From Pseudomonas shirazensis (GTDB lineage Bacteria > Pseudomonadota > Gammaproteobacteria > Pseudomonadales > Pseudomonadaceae), in contig NZ_JABWRD020000001.1 in NCBI RefSeq assembly GCF_014268785.2, forward strand, positions 1,439,001-1,503,000: a stretch of 64,000 nt of DNA, given 5' to 3'. Shown in pieces: positions 9,015 through 17,313 of the stretch. The notes beneath the pieces were generated by a model that was not told the DNA's origin, made no database searches, and saw only the letters and a list, made by a program, of their open reading frames with translations. Every line of letters starts with the position of its first letter. Within the stretch, counting starts at the first letter, position 1. The translations under genes were made by a program, and so were the position numbers.

Positions 9015-9410
9015 TCACCCAGATGACATTTTCTTAACAAAGTAAAGTAGCATCATCCAAAAAAACCCAACATACAGACACACTGTTGAAATACGTAGGC
9101 GCATGCGTAAGTTTCGCGGAATACAATTTAGATCCTCCGCGACAATCCGCCCCCCAAATCAGGAGGCGCTTATACGTTATCAACGCAGAAAACCCTGCAA
9201 TAAAAAACCATTATCTTTCAAAGTTGAGTTGTCTTTCCTGGCTACAGATGCCAATCGCCTATTGCCGGAGACGATTCGTTCCATATCCTCCAAATCGCGC
9301 CCTAAAATCATCAAGAATCGGAGTGCTAGCCCCACACACATTAAGATCATAGGCACGAGGTAGAGCAGCAGCTTCACTTCGGTCGGCCAAGCACTGACCA
9401 GAGCGATCAT
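9015..9410 (-). pseudogene. Broken immunity paralogue D
   Basis: The first 76 codons from the ATG at 9410 read as an intact paralogue (WPTEVKLLLYLVPMILMCVGLALRF...GRDLEDMERIVS). A TGA-TAA pair then stops the frame at about 9177-9182, with a third stop a few codons on. Beyond it the same frame regains the family signature GGRIVAEDL...IPRNLRMRLR and a last membrane segment, ending with TGA at 9015-9017. The total of 131 codons equals that of the intact paralogues. Nonsense changes or two compensating frameshifts would explain this. The start codon overlaps the stop of a toxin-tip remnant as TAATG. Confidence 0.7.
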
Positions 9411-9469
9411 TAATGTATAAGCTCACAGAAGCATTCACCAATGCCCTCGCCTGCTCCACCGCCCTCTGG
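9410..9469 (-). pseudogene. Remnant of a glycine-zipper toxin tip
   Basis: In the frame ending with TAA at 9410-9412, the last 19 residues read PEGGGAGEGIGECFCELIH. They closely resemble the end of the other orphan tip at 10504 (GSGAGEGAG..YEL) and the end of the PAAR effector (GSLAGGMVGGIAGE). The TAA overlaps the ATG of immunity paralogue D, the same close coupling seen at the other tip-immunity joints. Upstream of about 9470 no similarity to the tip remains, and the frame runs into the 3' end of the preceding gene. Confidence 0.55.
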
Positions 9470-9518
9470 TCCCGGCTTTCTTGACTCAGGGCCATTCACT
9501 CGGCCAACGCTGGCGACC

Positions 9519-9917
9519 TCACCACTCATAAATGGCCTTAGCAACGTACAGGAGTGCAGCCCATGCAATACCCAAGCAGTAGCACCCACCTCCAACTCGA
9601 AGCCGAAGACGTAAGCTGGGAGGTATAGCATGCAAGTCCTCAGGCACTATCTTGCCGCGTCGAATATAGAGATGATGGCAATCCGTCAATGAGGAAAAGT
9701 TAGTCACAAAGCACCACTTATCTCGCAACGTGCGAACAGCCCCAGCAATTAAAATCCTCAAGCGCGGATTGGCAGATACTATTTCTCGCATGACGTCAAT
9801 ATCACCACTCATCATGATATAGACCCACATGACCATACCAACACCTATGAAAACAAATGGCATTGCGTAGATGAATACACCGAGCCCGCCCAGCAATCCC
9901 TCAAGATAATTGAGCAT
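9519..9917 (-). CDS. Small membrane protein, candidate immunity protein C
   Basis: 132 residues with hydrophobic segments at about 10-37 and 105-125. Family marks shared with the neighbours are SGDIDVMREIVSANPRL (compare GRDLEDMERIVSGNRRL in paralogue D), IRRGKIVPEDL and IPPSLRLRLR. The start ATG at 9915-9917 has AGGGGCGG upstream. It is intact and lies 191 bp after paralogue B. No database family is recognised by eye. The immunity role is inferred from its place in the array behind a PAAR effector. Confidence 0.7.
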   Translation of the reverse strand: MLNYLEGLLGGLGVFIYAMPFVFIGVGMVMWVYIMMSGDIDVMREIVSANPRLRILIAGAVRTLRDKWCFVTNFSSLTDCHHLYIRRGKIVPEDLHAIPPSLRLRLRVGGGCYCLGIAWAALLYVAKAIYEW

Positions 9918-10023
9918 AATCCGCCCCTAGTACCGCTCGCTCAGAAACTACGTGACATCCGAACATAGCTCACCTGGAGCACTCCGATAATTAAAATAGC
10001 GAAGTAGCAACCTTATCGCCCTT

Positions 10024-10053
10024 CATTCGCACCAATGGAAGTAGATGCGAATG
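10024..10053. other. Hairpin between immunity paralogues B and C
   Basis: CATTCGCA at 10024-10031 and TGCGAATG at 10046-10053 are perfect 8-bp inverted arms around a 14-base loop. It lies in the 191-bp gap (9918-10108), which has no toxin-tip or leader similarity that I can see. It may mark a lost unit boundary or a weak transcript end. Confidence 0.35.
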
Positions 10054-10108
10054 CAACTAACCCAAAGAGGAATGATCATCAGTCTCACTCAGCACCTGGA
10101 CCAGAACA

Positions 10109-10507
10109 TCACTCATGCAGCTTATAAAGCCCAAGAATACTCAACAACACCAAGATCGCGCCTAACATCATGGCATCCGCTAGGACAACTCGTAACCTTA
10201 AGGATCTTGGGAAATTAACATACTCGCTCGCATCAAGCTCACCACGCTTTATATGAATACGTGACATAGCCAAAACTCCGCTAATAGTGCCGAGCAGTAT
10301 CCATCGGGAGAAAAGTGTTTTTTCACCCCATATCCGTCTTTGCATCTCGAGCCAAACACTGCTCTGAAGAGCTGACATCATGCGATCAAGGTCACGCCCC
10401 CAGGCAGTCCAGGCGTTTATTAACATGCCCAAGATCATAACCGTCAGCGGACCGAAGATCATCAACATCTGCCAAACTACCGGCCATGACCGAGGACTCG
10501 GGATCAT
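10109..10507 (-). CDS. Small membrane protein, candidate immunity protein B
   Basis: 132 residues with three hydrophobic spans (about 9-32, 66-82 and 108-127). The motifs W-x-x-W-G-R-D-L, SRWILLG, IKRGELDASEY and FPRSLRLR align with the other members. Its ATG at 10505-10507 overlaps the stop of the orphan toxin tip as ATGA, a sign of translational coupling between a toxin end and its own immunity gene. It is intact and in the lower-GC composition of the island. Confidence 0.72.
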   Translation of the reverse strand: MIPSPRSWPVVWQMLMIFGPLTVMILGMLINAWTAWGRDLDRMMSALQSSVWLEMQRRIWGEKTLFSRWILLGTISGVLAMSRIHIKRGELDASEYVNFPRSLRLRVVLADAMMLGAILVLLSILGLYKLHE

Positions 10508-10641
10508 GGCGCAGTCAACTCATAAATAACTGTACCTGCTCCTTCCCCTGCGCCACTTCCAAGCGCCCCCCCTGCCAATGAGCCACCCACGACTAAAGCG
10601 ACACCGTACGCGATACGCCCACAGGCACCAAAGCTAGATAC
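10504..10641 (-). pseudogene. Orphan toxin C-terminal tip (about 45 codons)
   Basis: The frame ending with TGA at 10504-10506 encodes ACGRIAYGVALVVGGSLAGG followed by ALGSGAGEGAGTVIYELTAP. This matches the end of the PAAR effector (CGLVLVGAGSLAGGMVGGIAGEKVGEMMY), including GSLAGG and the glycine zipper. The tip is not joined to a PAAR domain. Directly upstream (10641-10756) lies a copy of the effector's leader with its start codon. An open frame runs on through the leader to 10803, but that part is probably non-coding. It reads as an internally deleted effector gene or a stored toxin cassette. Confidence 0.7.
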
Positions 10642-10756
10642 GCATCCTTGCAAACTTCCAGCGCTTTGTTGGGCCAGGAGTGCTAGCAGTGTCTGACAGA
10701 TAATACCCCCACCATAGTCGAACAGGACGCATACGCCTACAGGGAGCGGAAGTACT
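10641..10756 (-). repeat. Diverged copy of the effector gene leader
   Basis: Read on the plus strand, this stretch (CGCATCCTTGCAAAC... to ...CGCCTACAGGGAGCGGAAG) aligns over about 115 bases with 12581-12695, which is the leader and start codon of the PAAR effector. Shared blocks include CGCATC, TGCAAAC, GTTG-GCCAGG, CTAGCAG, TCTGAC, CGAACAGGA and CTACAG-GAGCG. On the minus strand it ends in ATG-CGT-ATC-TAG, the place of the effector's ATG-CGC-GTG. By eye about 70 percent is identical. Confidence 0.7.
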
Positions 10757-10811
10757 TTCAGCTGGATACGCGAAGCTGCTCTCGTTAACAAAAAAACGAC
10801 CAAGCGAGCAC

Positions 10812-11222
10812 TTACAACTTACCCATTTTGATGAATGCAGCGACAACAATCATCCCTATAAAACCAACAAACGTAAGCCATACGGACGCCACCATCCTTT
10901 TCTTCAGTCCGTTCGGGAACGCCTTTAACCCCTCAACACTTAACATCCCTCTTCTAATCTGTGGCCCTGGCACGATAAGCAATCCGCATACACCGCACAC
11001 AATGATCCAACGTGATTTCAAGCTCAAGCTCTTCATGTACCGCTTCTGACCTTCAATCCAGGCAGTGCTACTGAGGGCGGCTACGACCACAAAGAACTCA
11101 CGCGTGCAGGCTATGTAAAAGCTTAACGCCACACCTGACATACCTATCACTACCGGGGTCAACACCACACTGATACGCAGCATAAATGGCCAACTATCGA
11201 ACTCAATCATAATACTGGCCAT
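10812..11222 (-). CDS. Small membrane protein, candidate cognate immunity protein A
   Basis: 136 residues with three hydrophobic segments (about 14-39, 68-86 and 110-132) and the family motifs LSFYIACTREFF, SRWIIVCG, QIRRGMLSVEGLKAFP and LKKRM. It is the first gene after the PAAR effector and overlaps its 3' end by 20 bp. The ATG at 11220-11222 has AGGTGAG nearby, and an alternative ATG is at 11208-11210. An immunity gene overlapping a toxin gene is the usual layout. A membrane location fits protection from a pore-forming or membrane-acting toxin. No direct proof is present in the sequence. Confidence 0.75.
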   Translation of the reverse strand: MASIMIEFDSWPFMLRISVVLTPVVIGMSGVALSFYIACTREFFVVVAALSSTAWIEGQKRYMKSLSLKSRWIIVCGVCGLLIVPGPQIRRGMLSVEGLKAFPNGLKKRMVASVWLTFVGFIGMIVVAAFIKMGKL

Positions 11223-12585
11223 ACATCATCTCACCTACTTTTTCTCCCGCAATTCCACCTACCATTCCACCTGCCAACGAACCAGCCCCTACGAGGACGA
11301 GCCCACACACCGGCACCCCGACACCCGCAGATACAACAGAGAACACACCGCAGACCGCTAAGGCAACGGACGTACCCAAATTCGCGCCTACTGCACCTCC
11401 AGCAATTCCTCCCGTAAAATTCCCCACCTCCGTCAATCTGATTTTTTTGCACTCCGCTGTTTCACCAAAACGACATACTTCTTGAACATTTAGGTAAGAA
11501 GCCCCACCCCCTATAGCAGTACCGACAGCCCCACCATGCTGTAAATACTTCGCCACTTTCGCGACCTCATCCAAATGCGTGGCATACCCCGGGATCTGCC
11601 CCGCCCCACCGGCTTTTGACCAATGATGAACCAGGCTTTTGGTAGATATTTTCAGATCACGGCGAAGACGCTCGTACGGGCCGAGATTCAGACGCTTGTT
11701 CAAAAACGCCGCTTTCAACTGTCCATCCAGTTGCCTGAGCAACTTCTGTCGACTAGCAAAAAACTCCGGGCTATTCAGGTGGCCGAACTTGGCGAACTGC
11801 TGCTTATGCAACTGATCGACCTCCAGCAAGGTCGCCCGGACCTGCCTCAGGCCTTGCTCCAGCACGTCCTTACCGACACCCATGGACTGACTCGCGCCTG
11901 TCAGCAGCCCTGCAATTTCAGCCTGATGCTCCATCATGAATTCGGCTTCGTCGTAGTCGAGCAGCGCCAGCGAGTCGCGGGCCTGCTGTGCGGCGGCCAT
12001 CAGTTGAGCTTCTTCGCGGGTGCAGGCATCGCCGTTGTCGGGGTCACCGATGACGAAAATCTCGCCGGCCTTGAAGCCGTCCTTGAACGTCGGGTTGAGC
12101 ATCTGCAGGCGCGAGATCGGCAAGGTGCCGTCCTGCTCAGCCAAGTGCAGCAGCACCTGAGGGAAGGACATGTTGCGCTGGACAATATGAAAGCCTGGCT
12201 CATTGATATACGGCCGGCTATCAACGAAATGCACAGGCTGACCAAAGCTCTGCGCGCCTGGGCCGACCACGCGCGAAGATCTTGTCTCCCGCCAGGGCGG
12301 GACAAAGTCAGGTGGCGCTACAACTCGGTTCGTACCGGGCGGGCAAGCGCACAGCACCAGCGAACCATCGACCGCTACTTCGCTGCCATCGGAGATAAAG
12401 CACGGCGCGCCTTCGGCGACGGTGCCGGGTTCGGCGCACAACGGGCACGCTGTGGTCTTGTCGCCGACACGCAGCACCATGCGGCCATCACAGATGTAGC
12501 CATCACCCGTGGCGATGCACACCGCCCCCGTTGTCGTATCATCGCCATCGACAGCTTGACCTTTACCGTCAATTATCACGCGCAT
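11203..12585 (-). CDS. PAAR-domain effector with LysM-like segment and glycine-zipper toxin tip
   Basis: A 460-residue protein, or 462 from a TTG at 12591. Residues 1-90 form a PAAR domain (MRVIIDGKGQAVDGDDTTTGAV...RVGDKTTACPLCAEPG), the spike tip of type VI secretion systems. Residues about 132-183 look LysM-like (FHIVQRNMSFPQVLLHLAE...LNPTFKDGFKAGEIFVI). Residues 190-350 are mostly helical. From about 350 the protein is glycine-rich, with a hydrophobic hairpin at 393-452 (GGIAGGAVGANLG...AGSLAGGMVGGIAG) suited to membrane insertion. There is no VgrG, Hcp or T6SS core gene in the window, so it must use a system elsewhere. Five immunity-like genes follow. GC drops markedly in the last third. 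Confidence 0.85.
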   Translation of the reverse strand: MRVIIDGKGQAVDGDDTTTGAVCIATGDGYICDGRMVLRVGDKTTACPLCAEPGTVAEGAPCFISDGSEVAVDGSLVLCACPPGTNRVVAPPDFVPPWRETRSSRVVGPGAQSFGQPVHFVDSRPYINEPGFHIVQRNMSFPQVLLHLAEQDGTLPISRLQMLNPTFKDGFKAGEIFVIGDPDNGDACTREEAQLMAAAQQARDSLALLDYDEAEFMMEHQAEIAGLLTGASQSMGVGKDVLEQGLRQVRATLLEVDQLHKQQFAKFGHLNSPEFFASRQKLLRQLDGQLKAAFLNKRLNLGPYERLRRDLKISTKSLVHHWSKAGGAGQIPGYATHLDEVAKVAKYLQHGGAVGTAIGGGASYLNVQEVCRFGETAECKKIRLTEVGNFTGGIAGGAVGANLGTSVALAVCGVFSVVSAGVGVPVCGLVLVGAGSLAGGMVGGIAGEKVGEMMYGQYYD

Positions 12586-12695
12586 CTGCAAACGCCCTGT
12601 GCTTGTTGAGCCAGGGAAACTAGCAGCTTCTGACCGGTATTTTTCCCCGCCAAAAGCGAACAGGATGCGTCCTACTACAGTGAGCGAAAAGTCTT
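12581..12695 (-). repeat. Effector leader with start codon, duplicated downstream
   Basis: This is the region just upstream of the PAAR effector start, ending at its ATG (12583-12585). A diverged copy lies at 10641-10756 before the orphan toxin tip. Both lie in the same orientation relative to the coding strand, so they could serve as a site for recombination between the effector and the orphan cassette. Confidence 0.7.
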
Positions 12696-12806
12696 ACGGC
12701 CGGACACTTTTCCTGACAGCCAAAACTCTCAAACCTGCTTTGAGAGTCTTCATCAGTCAGCCAACGCAAGGCTAAAATAGCCCTCCAAACCCAAGAGGAT
12801 CCTGCA

Positions 12807-13763
12807 ATGGACCTGCAGTTTCTGGGCACCTCGTCAGGGGTACCTACCAAGGCCCGCAACGTCAGCGCGACAGCGGTCATCGAGGCGTCCGGCAAAAGCT
12901 GGTATCTGGTCGACTGCGGCGAAGGCACCCAGCATCAGTTGCTGCACACACCGCTGTCGATGCGTGATCTGCGCGGGATATTCATCACTCATGTCCACGG
13001 TGACCACTGCTACGGGCTGCCGGGATTGCTCGCCAGCGCGGGAATGTCCGGGCGCAGCGAACCGCTCGAACTGATCATGCCGCTGGCACTGCATGAGTGG
13101 CTGCGCCTGAGCCTGGCGGTGAGCCAGACCTATCTGCCCTTCGAGCTGCATCTGCTGGCGGTAGAAACGCTGCAGGACTGGCGCAGCGCGCAGGTTGCGG
13201 TGACTACCGTAGAGCTGTCGCACCGGGTGCCGAGCTATGGCTTTGTGTTCACCGAGATCAACCCGGAGCCGCGTCTGGACACCGAGCGCCTGCAAGCCGA
13301 CGGCATCCCGCGCGGGCCGCTGTGGGGTGATCTGGCCCATGGCCGGCAGGTCGAACATGAAGGTCGTGTGCTCGACACGCTGACTTACCTGAAGGCATCG
13401 CGAGCGGCCCGGCGCATCGTCGTCTGCGGCGATAACGACTCACCTGCGCTGCTGGCCGAGGTTGCCAAAGGTGCCGATGTGCTAGTGCATGAAGCCACCT
13501 TCACCGAACCCGTGCTGCAACGTTCGCAATCGAACTTCGGCCACAGCACTGCGGCGGCTGTCGCGCAATTTGCCGAGGCTGCAGGTGTACCGAACCTGGT
13601 GTTGACTCACTTCAGCGCCCGTTATCAGGACAACCCGCAGCGCAGCCCGTCCATCGATGATGTGCGCCAGGAGGCGCTGGCTCATTACAGCGGGCAACTG
13701 ACGCTGGCTCGGGACCTGCAGCGTTATCACCTGGGCAAGGATGGCTTGCTCGCAGCGGTGTGA
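12807..13763 (+). CDS. rnz: Ribonuclease Z (tRNA 3' processing endonuclease)
   Basis: A 318-residue metallo-beta-lactamase-fold nuclease of the ElaC/RNase Z family. The start [18 protein letters not shown] is diagnostic. The zinc motif [13 protein letters not shown] is at residues 61-73, the later metal ligands are in VCGDND and VHEATF, and the C-terminal LTHFSARY is present. RNase Z removes 3' trailers from tRNA precursors. GAGG lies upstream of the ATG at 12807. It is a single gene, divergent from the toxin island and convergent with the AttH-like gene. Confidence 0.93.
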   Translation: MDLQFLGTSSGVPTKARNVSATAVIEASGKSWYLVDCGEGTQHQLLHTPLSMRDLRGIFITHVHGDHCYGLPGLLASAGMSGRSEPLELIMPLALHEWLRLSLAVSQTYLPFELHLLAVETLQDWRSAQVAVTTVELSHRVPSYGFVFTEINPEPRLDTERLQADGIPRGPLWGDLAHGRQVEHEGRVLDTLTYLKASRAARRIVVCGDNDSPALLAEVAKGADVLVHEATFTEPVLQRSQSNFGHSTAAAVAQFAEAAGVPNLVLTHFSARYQDNPQRSPSIDDVRQEALAHYSGQLTLARDLQRYHLGKDGLLAAV

Positions 13764-13793
13764 GTTGGCCGACAGTGCGCTTCTTCACAAAGA

Positions 13794-14861
13794 TCAGTAA
13801 CCGGTCATTTCCAGGTAACCCCTGCCCTGCCCGCTGCCGCCCTCGACCCGCACCGGCCCTTCCCAATACGGGAACCGGGTGTTCATCCAGGCCTGCTTGT
13901 ACAGCGCTTCGACCTGGATATCGACGCCCTGCTCCGGCAGCCGCACGCGCCAGCGGGTCGGTACTGTTTTACCGTTTGCCTGTTTGCTCGAGGCCAGCAC
14001 TTGCAGCTCGATCTGCGCCCCCTGGAGTGCCTGGGTCTTGCCGTCGGCGCTGACCCAGGTGCCGGCTTTATAGGCATCGCCGTGAGCTTCGCGCACCTGA
14101 AACAGCATTACCTTGGCGCCGCTGTCCAGGTGCAGGGAAAACCAGTCCCAGCCTGACTGCCCGGCCGCCAGCGGTTGGCTGCTCCATTCGCGATCGAGCC
14201 AGGCCTGACCGGTAACGGCCACCCGCTGGCCGTCACGCTCGACTTCGCCACTGACCTGATAGAACGGTTGGCTGTAGTAATAGGAAGCCTGGCCTTTGCC
14301 GGATTTTTCGCTGTAGCCCTTGGCCCCGTGCAGCACCAATGGCCGCTCACTGACCAAGTGCAGATCAAAGCGGAAATCCCTGCCTGTGGCTTTCATCTGC
14401 AGCTGGCCGATCCCATTGCCGCCCTGCAGCGACCAATCATCGATCCAGGCGCGAAATGGCTGCGCCTCAACCCCAGCCTGGCCGATACCACCGCGGGCGA
14501 GCACCTCACTGGACTGATGACCGCCCGGCCCGGTCAGCGCCGCGTGGCCCATCCACAGATTGGGGCTGTTCCAGTCGGCGCTTTCTGCGCCAGGGCGCAG
14601 TGCCGAACGAAACAAGGTCCACTGCGCTCCCCACTGCCGCCCCTGGGCATCCTGCAAGTTGGCGGTGACGTACCACCACTCGATGCGGAAGCCGTCGTGG
14701 GCGCCATGATCACGCGGGAACTGCAGCTCATGGCCCGGCGTGACCTGCTGGAAGGCGCTGGCCTGCTGACCCAGACCGGCAAAACTGTTGGGCCCGGGTG
14801 TAGGCCCATCGCAGCCTGCAAGCAGCAGGCACAGCGCGGTCAGCCAGGGTTTAACGTTCAT
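13794..14861 (-). CDS. AttH-like lipocalin-type lipoprotein
   Basis: A 355-residue lipoprotein (lipobox LLLAGC, cysteine near residue 17) of the AttH/carotenoid 1,2-hydratase-like family. It has two lipocalin-like barrels and the conserved HDGFRIEWWYVTANL and WLDREWSSQPL motifs. In Agrobacterium the homologue AttH is encoded with an ABC transporter. Here it is the last gene of an operon with an FtsX-like permease and an ATPase, and its ATG at 14859-14861 overlaps the permease stop. It is probably an envelope partner that receives or binds a lipid-like substrate. The substrate is unknown. Confidence 0.85.
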   Translation of the reverse strand: MNVKPWLTALCLLLAGCDGPTPGPNSFAGLGQQASAFQQVTPGHELQFPRDHGAHDGFRIEWWYVTANLQDAQGRQWGAQWTLFRSALRPGAESADWNSPNLWMGHAALTGPGGHQSSEVLARGGIGQAGVEAQPFRAWIDDWSLQGGNGIGQLQMKATGRDFRFDLHLVSERPLVLHGAKGYSEKSGKGQASYYYSQPFYQVSGEVERDGQRVAVTGQAWLDREWSSQPLAAGQSGWDWFSLHLDSGAKVMLFQVREAHGDAYKAGTWVSADGKTQALQGAQIELQVLASSKQANGKTVPTRWRVRLPEQGVDIQVEALYKQAWMNTRFPYWEGPVRVEGGSGQGRGYLEMTGY

Positions 14862-17313
14862 TGGCAAACTGCCTCAAGAGATCGCTGGGTTGCCTGCGCG
14901 CCAGTTGCCAGAGCGGCCAGGCGCTGGCCAGAAAGCTGGTCAGCACGCCGAGCACTGCCAGTTGCAGCAGCTGACCGGGGAGCACATACAGCGGCAGGCG
15001 CCAACCAAACGCCTGCACGTTGACCACGGCCACCAGGCACCAGGCCAGTAGCAAGCCAAGCGGAATCGCCAGCAGCACGGTGAAACTGCTCAGCATCAGG
15101 GTCTGGCCGAGTGTCAGCCAGATCAACCGACGGCGTTCGACCCCCAGCGCCCACAACGGCGCCAACTGGCCCAGGCGGCTCTGGCCGAGGCTCAGCAGGC
15201 TGATGAACAACGCCACACCGGCGATACCCAGGGTCAGGCTGTTGAGTGCGGCGGTAGCGGCAAAGGTGCGCTCGAACACTGCAGCAGACCATCGCTTGAG
15301 CGTGGTCTGCTCGACCATGCGGCTGTCATCGAGGTTGAACTGTTGGCCCAGCGCCCGCTTTAGCGCCGGCAAATGCGCGCTAGCCACGGTCAGGCCCAGA
15401 TTGCTCAACGTCGCCTGCGGCCAGTGCTGGCGTAACCAGTCGGCGCTGATCAGCAGGTGCCCTTTGGGATTGCCATAATCGGCATAAATGCCCACTACCG
15501 GCATCGTTTGTGCTGATGGCTCGGGCAGTTGCAAGGCGTCGCCAAGACCCAGCTGCAGGCGCCTGGCCAACTGTTCGCTGAGCATGATCCCGCGCCCCTG
15601 CGCAAGCTGCTCCCAGGCACCGGCGGATTTTTCCAGCAGCGGCCAGTGGTTGCTGTAGTACGGGTGATCGATGATGCCCTGGACCTGCGTCGGCCATTGC
15701 TGCAGCCGCCACTCGACGCGCCAGTTGGGCAGCACCGCGGTGGCTTCGGGCTGGCATGCCAGCCAGTCGCTGATCTGCACTGCCTGGGCAGTGTCGCGCG
15801 GGGTCAGGTACAGGTCTGCCGACAGGCGCTGATCGAGCCAGCCGGTGAAGGTGCGGCGAAAGCCCTCGGTCATGCTGCCCACACCGACGCTGGCGGCCAA
15901 CGCCAGCAGCAAGGCCATCAGCGCCAGGCTCAGCGCCGGCAATTGCTGGCGGCTGTCGGCCACGAACCATTGCGGCAATGGCCGCCGGCACAAGCGCGCT
16001 AAACCGGCCAGGGCAAGCTCGAGCAAGGCCGGCAGCAATAGCGCCGCTGCCAGCAGCAATGCCGCGAGCAGGACAAAGGCGCTAGTCAGGTTATTGCCCC
16101 ACTCCCAGCACCCCAGCGCTACCAAACCAAGCAACAAGGCGACCAACGCCTGACGACGCAGCCACGGCCCTTGGGCCAGGCGCCAGGCCTGTGGCTGGGC
16201 AAGCACCAGCAGCGGCAGGCGCGCAGCGCGCAGCACGCTGCTGACACCGGCCAACAACGCACCGAGCAGACTCACGCCGACGCCGGCCAGCCACCACTGC
16301 GGCGACAGGCTCAGTTGCCCGGCGATCTGCGCCCCATACAAGCCGCGCACACTGGCCGCGAAGTCAGGCAGCAACAGGCTGGCCAGCAGATAACCACTGA
16401 CCACCCCGGCGAGGCCGCCGAGCAACGCGAACACACCCAGCTCCAGCGCCAGCCCGGTCAACAGCACCCGCAAGCTGACACCGCAGGCACGCAGGGTTCT
16501 GATCAAGCCGCGCCGTTGCTCCAGCGCCAGGCCAATGGCCGCATGGGCAATGAACAGGCCGACCACGAATGCCAGCAAGCCCAGCGCAGTCAGGTTGAGG
16601 TGAAAGCTGTCGGTCAGGCGCTGCAGGTCACCGTCGTCGCCACCGGTTTGCAGCATTAGCTGGGCAGCGATGTCGGCAGGCAGCGCGGGGGGTTCTTTTT
16701 CGAGCAGCAGACGCGACAGTTGTCCTGGCGCGCCGAGCAGCGCCTGCGCGTGGCCGATATCGACCACGATCACCCCAGGCGCCAGTTCCTCTTGCAGGAC
16801 CAACGGCGGCATCAGCTGACCATCGCGGGTGCGCGCGCGCTCACCCGGCTGCAGGTTCAACTGGCGTAGCGTGTCTGGACCGATCCAGGATTGCCCAGGG
16901 CTGTCGATGAAGGCCGAAAGCTCGAACGCTTGCGCCTGTACCCCGGCCACGGCCATCTTCGCTGGCAGGCTCAGCGGTTCAATACCGATCAAGCGCACTG
17001 CCTGAGTCGCGCTTCCTGAAAGTTGCAGGCGACCTTCCAGAACCGGCGTCACCTGCACGCCTCGTGTACGCAGTTGCACATACAGCGTTTGCGCCAGATG
17101 CTCGCCCTGACGCGGCACCAGTTGCGTCTGGCTGGCACCTGAAAGCACACCGCTGGCACGGGCATAGTCGCTGCGGGCCTGGCTGTTGAGCGCCTGCACG
17201 CCGGTCCACAATGCTGTTGCCAGCCACAGTCCGGTAAAGATACTGAAGCACTGCAAGCGGTGCCGGCGCCAATGGCTGAGCAGCGCCTGCAAGGTGATCA
17301 GCAGGCTGGCCAT
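14851..17313 (-). CDS. FtsX-like ABC transporter permease (AttF/AttG-like, long form)
   Basis: An 820-residue permease with an N-terminal anchor helix (SIFTGLWLATALWTGVQAL), a large periplasmic MacB-like core and several membrane segments in two FtsX repeats (about residues 240-400 and 690-815). The length and two repeats fit a single-chain LolC/LolE-type or MacB-type mechanotransmitter. The start ATG at 17311-17313 shares its A with the TGA of the ATPase gene (TGATG). The alternative start at 17355 lies inside the ATPase gene. Substrate unknown. With the AttH lipoprotein, an envelope lipid or lipoprotein-related role is plausible. Confidence 0.88.
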   Translation of the reverse strand: MASLLITLQALLSHWRRHRLQCFSIFTGLWLATALWTGVQALNSQARSDYARASGVLSGASQTQLVPRQGEHLAQTLYVQLRTRGVQVTPVLEGRLQLSGSATQAVRLIGIEPLSLPAKMAVAGVQAQAFELSAFIDSPGQSWIGPDTLRQLNLQPGERARTRDGQLMPPLVLQEELAPGVIVVDIGHAQALLGAPGQLSRLLLEKEPPALPADIAAQLMLQTGGDDGDLQRLTDSFHLNLTALGLLAFVVGLFIAHAAIGLALEQRRGLIRTLRACGVSLRVLLTGLALELGVFALLGGLAGVVSGYLLASLLLPDFAASVRGLYGAQIAGQLSLSPQWWLAGVGVSLLGALLAGVSSVLRAARLPLLVLAQPQAWRLAQGPWLRRQALVALLLGLVALGCWEWGNNLTSAFVLLAALLLAAALLLPALLELALAGLARLCRRPLPQWFVADSRQQLPALSLALMALLLALAASVGVGSMTEGFRRTFTGWLDQRLSADLYLTPRDTAQAVQISDWLACQPEATAVLPNWRVEWRLQQWPTQVQGIIDHPYYSNHWPLLEKSAGAWEQLAQGRGIMLSEQLARRLQLGLGDALQLPEPSAQTMPVVGIYADYGNPKGHLLISADWLRQHWPQATLSNLGLTVASAHLPALKRALGQQFNLDDSRMVEQTTLKRWSAAVFERTFAATAALNSLTLGIAGVALFISLLSLGQSRLGQLAPLWALGVERRRLIWLTLGQTLMLSSFTVLLAIPLGLLLAWCLVAVVNVQAFGWRLPLYVLPGQLLQLAVLGVLTSFLASAWPLWQLARRQPSDLLRQFANER

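Noticed and set aside
9259..9495. A 78-codon minus-strand frame overlapping the toxin-tip remnant and immunity paralogue D
   Set aside because: It is out of frame with both family members and has no similarity to the tips or the immunity proteins.
10642..10803. The upstream part of the open frame that ends with the orphan toxin tip
   Set aside because: It runs through the leader copy, which is non-coding upstream of the real effector. Only the last 45 codons resemble a protein.
11623..12609. A 328-codon plus-strand frame opposite the PAAR effector
   Set aside because: The PAAR domain and tip on the minus strand explain the sequence.
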